DNA from: Candidatus Dormiibacterota bacterium
Lineage (GTDB): Bacteria > Chloroflexota > Dormibacteria > Aeolococcales > Aeolococcaceae
Reading direction: 5' to 3'
Length of the DNA stretch: 5,304 nt
Assembly: GCA_019236085.1 (NCBI GenBank)
Contig: JAFAJR010000257.1
Location: 1-5,304, forward strand
The translations under genes and the position numbers were made by a program. The notes under the pieces were generated by a model. It made no database searches, was not told where the DNA came from, and saw only the letters and a program-made list of their open reading frames with translations. This document shows positions 5,247-5,304 of this stretch, piece after piece. Position 1 is the first letter of the stretch. Each line of letters begins with the position of its first letter.

Positions 5247-5304
5247 GGCGAGCAGCGAGCGCACCTCGGCGCTGAAGTCAGCGGTGCTCATGTCGCCGAG
5301 GCCG
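5241..5304 (-). CDS. C-terminal end of an unidentified convergent gene (partial)
   Basis: Read on the minus strand from the right edge, one frame is open and ends in TAG at 5243-5241. It gives GLGDMSTADFSAEVRSLLAS (20 residues), a plausible amphipathic C-terminal helix. The convergent end matches the reductase by a six-base overlap of the two stop regions (CTATGA), a common arrangement in compact genomes. The short tail does not identify a family. The G.GD..DFSA....L pattern faintly recalls the C-terminus of 3-hydroxyisobutyrate dehydrogenase-like proteins, but that is only a guess. Confidence 0.5.
   Translation of the reverse strand, partial: GLGDMSTADFSAEVRSLLAS

Noticed and set aside
5270..5283. 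Palindrome CGCTGA-AG-TCAGCG after the reductase
   Set aside because: The stem is short, no T run follows, and it lies inside the coding tail of the convergent gene; too weak to call a terminator.

Overview
The window looks like an ordinary chromosomal segment of a high-GC actinobacterium. The base composition is strongly G/C, with third positions mostly G or C. There are GTG and TTG starts, and two -10-like hexamers sit so close to start codons that leaderless transcription is likely. The protein families (KatG, an ArsR/AHSA1/YCII cluster, and a flavin disulfide reductase with a GGECSFWGCIPSK active site) are all common in Actinobacteria. No mobile element, tRNA, rRNA or CRISPR array is visible.

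Layout. (1) Positions 1-1274, plus strand: the C-terminal 423 residues of catalase-peroxidase KatG, cut by the left window edge. (2) Positions 1243-3437, minus strand: a tightly packed five-gene unit. In transcription order it holds an ArsR-family repressor (3437-3093), an AHSA1/SRPBCC-domain protein (3096-2647), a 55-residue single-span membrane protein (2598-2431), a LURP-one/scramblase-like protein (2420-1920) and a pyridoxamine 5'-phosphate oxidase-like flavin-binding protein (1920-1243). The last gene runs 32 bp into the 3' end of convergent katG. (3) Positions 3490-3822, plus strand: a YCII-domain protein divergent from the ArsR gene across a 52-bp gap. (4) Positions 3864-5246, plus strand: an FAD/NAD(P)-dependent pyridine nucleotide-disulfide oxidoreductase of the dihydrolipoamide dehydrogenase/mercuric reductase superfamily. 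(5) Positions 5241-5304, minus strand: the last 20 codons of an unidentified convergent gene.

How the parts may work together. The ArsR gene, its AHSA1 partner and the divergent YCII gene form a familiar type of regulatory cluster. A perfect AACCA-TT-TGGTT palindrome across the ArsR start codon is a good candidate for the autoregulatory operator, and the ArsR message is probably leaderless. Three further genes are attached downstream through close spacing or overlaps: the small membrane protein, the LURP-one protein and the flavin-binding protein. KatG, the flavin-binding protein and the disulfide reductase suggest a redox/oxidative-stress neighbourhood, but nothing in the sequence shows that they are co-regulated. 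Two GC-rich hairpins stand out. One, just after katG, lies inside the coding region of the convergent flavin-binding protein gene. The other, between the YCII gene and the reductase, overlaps a candidate promoter for the reductase.
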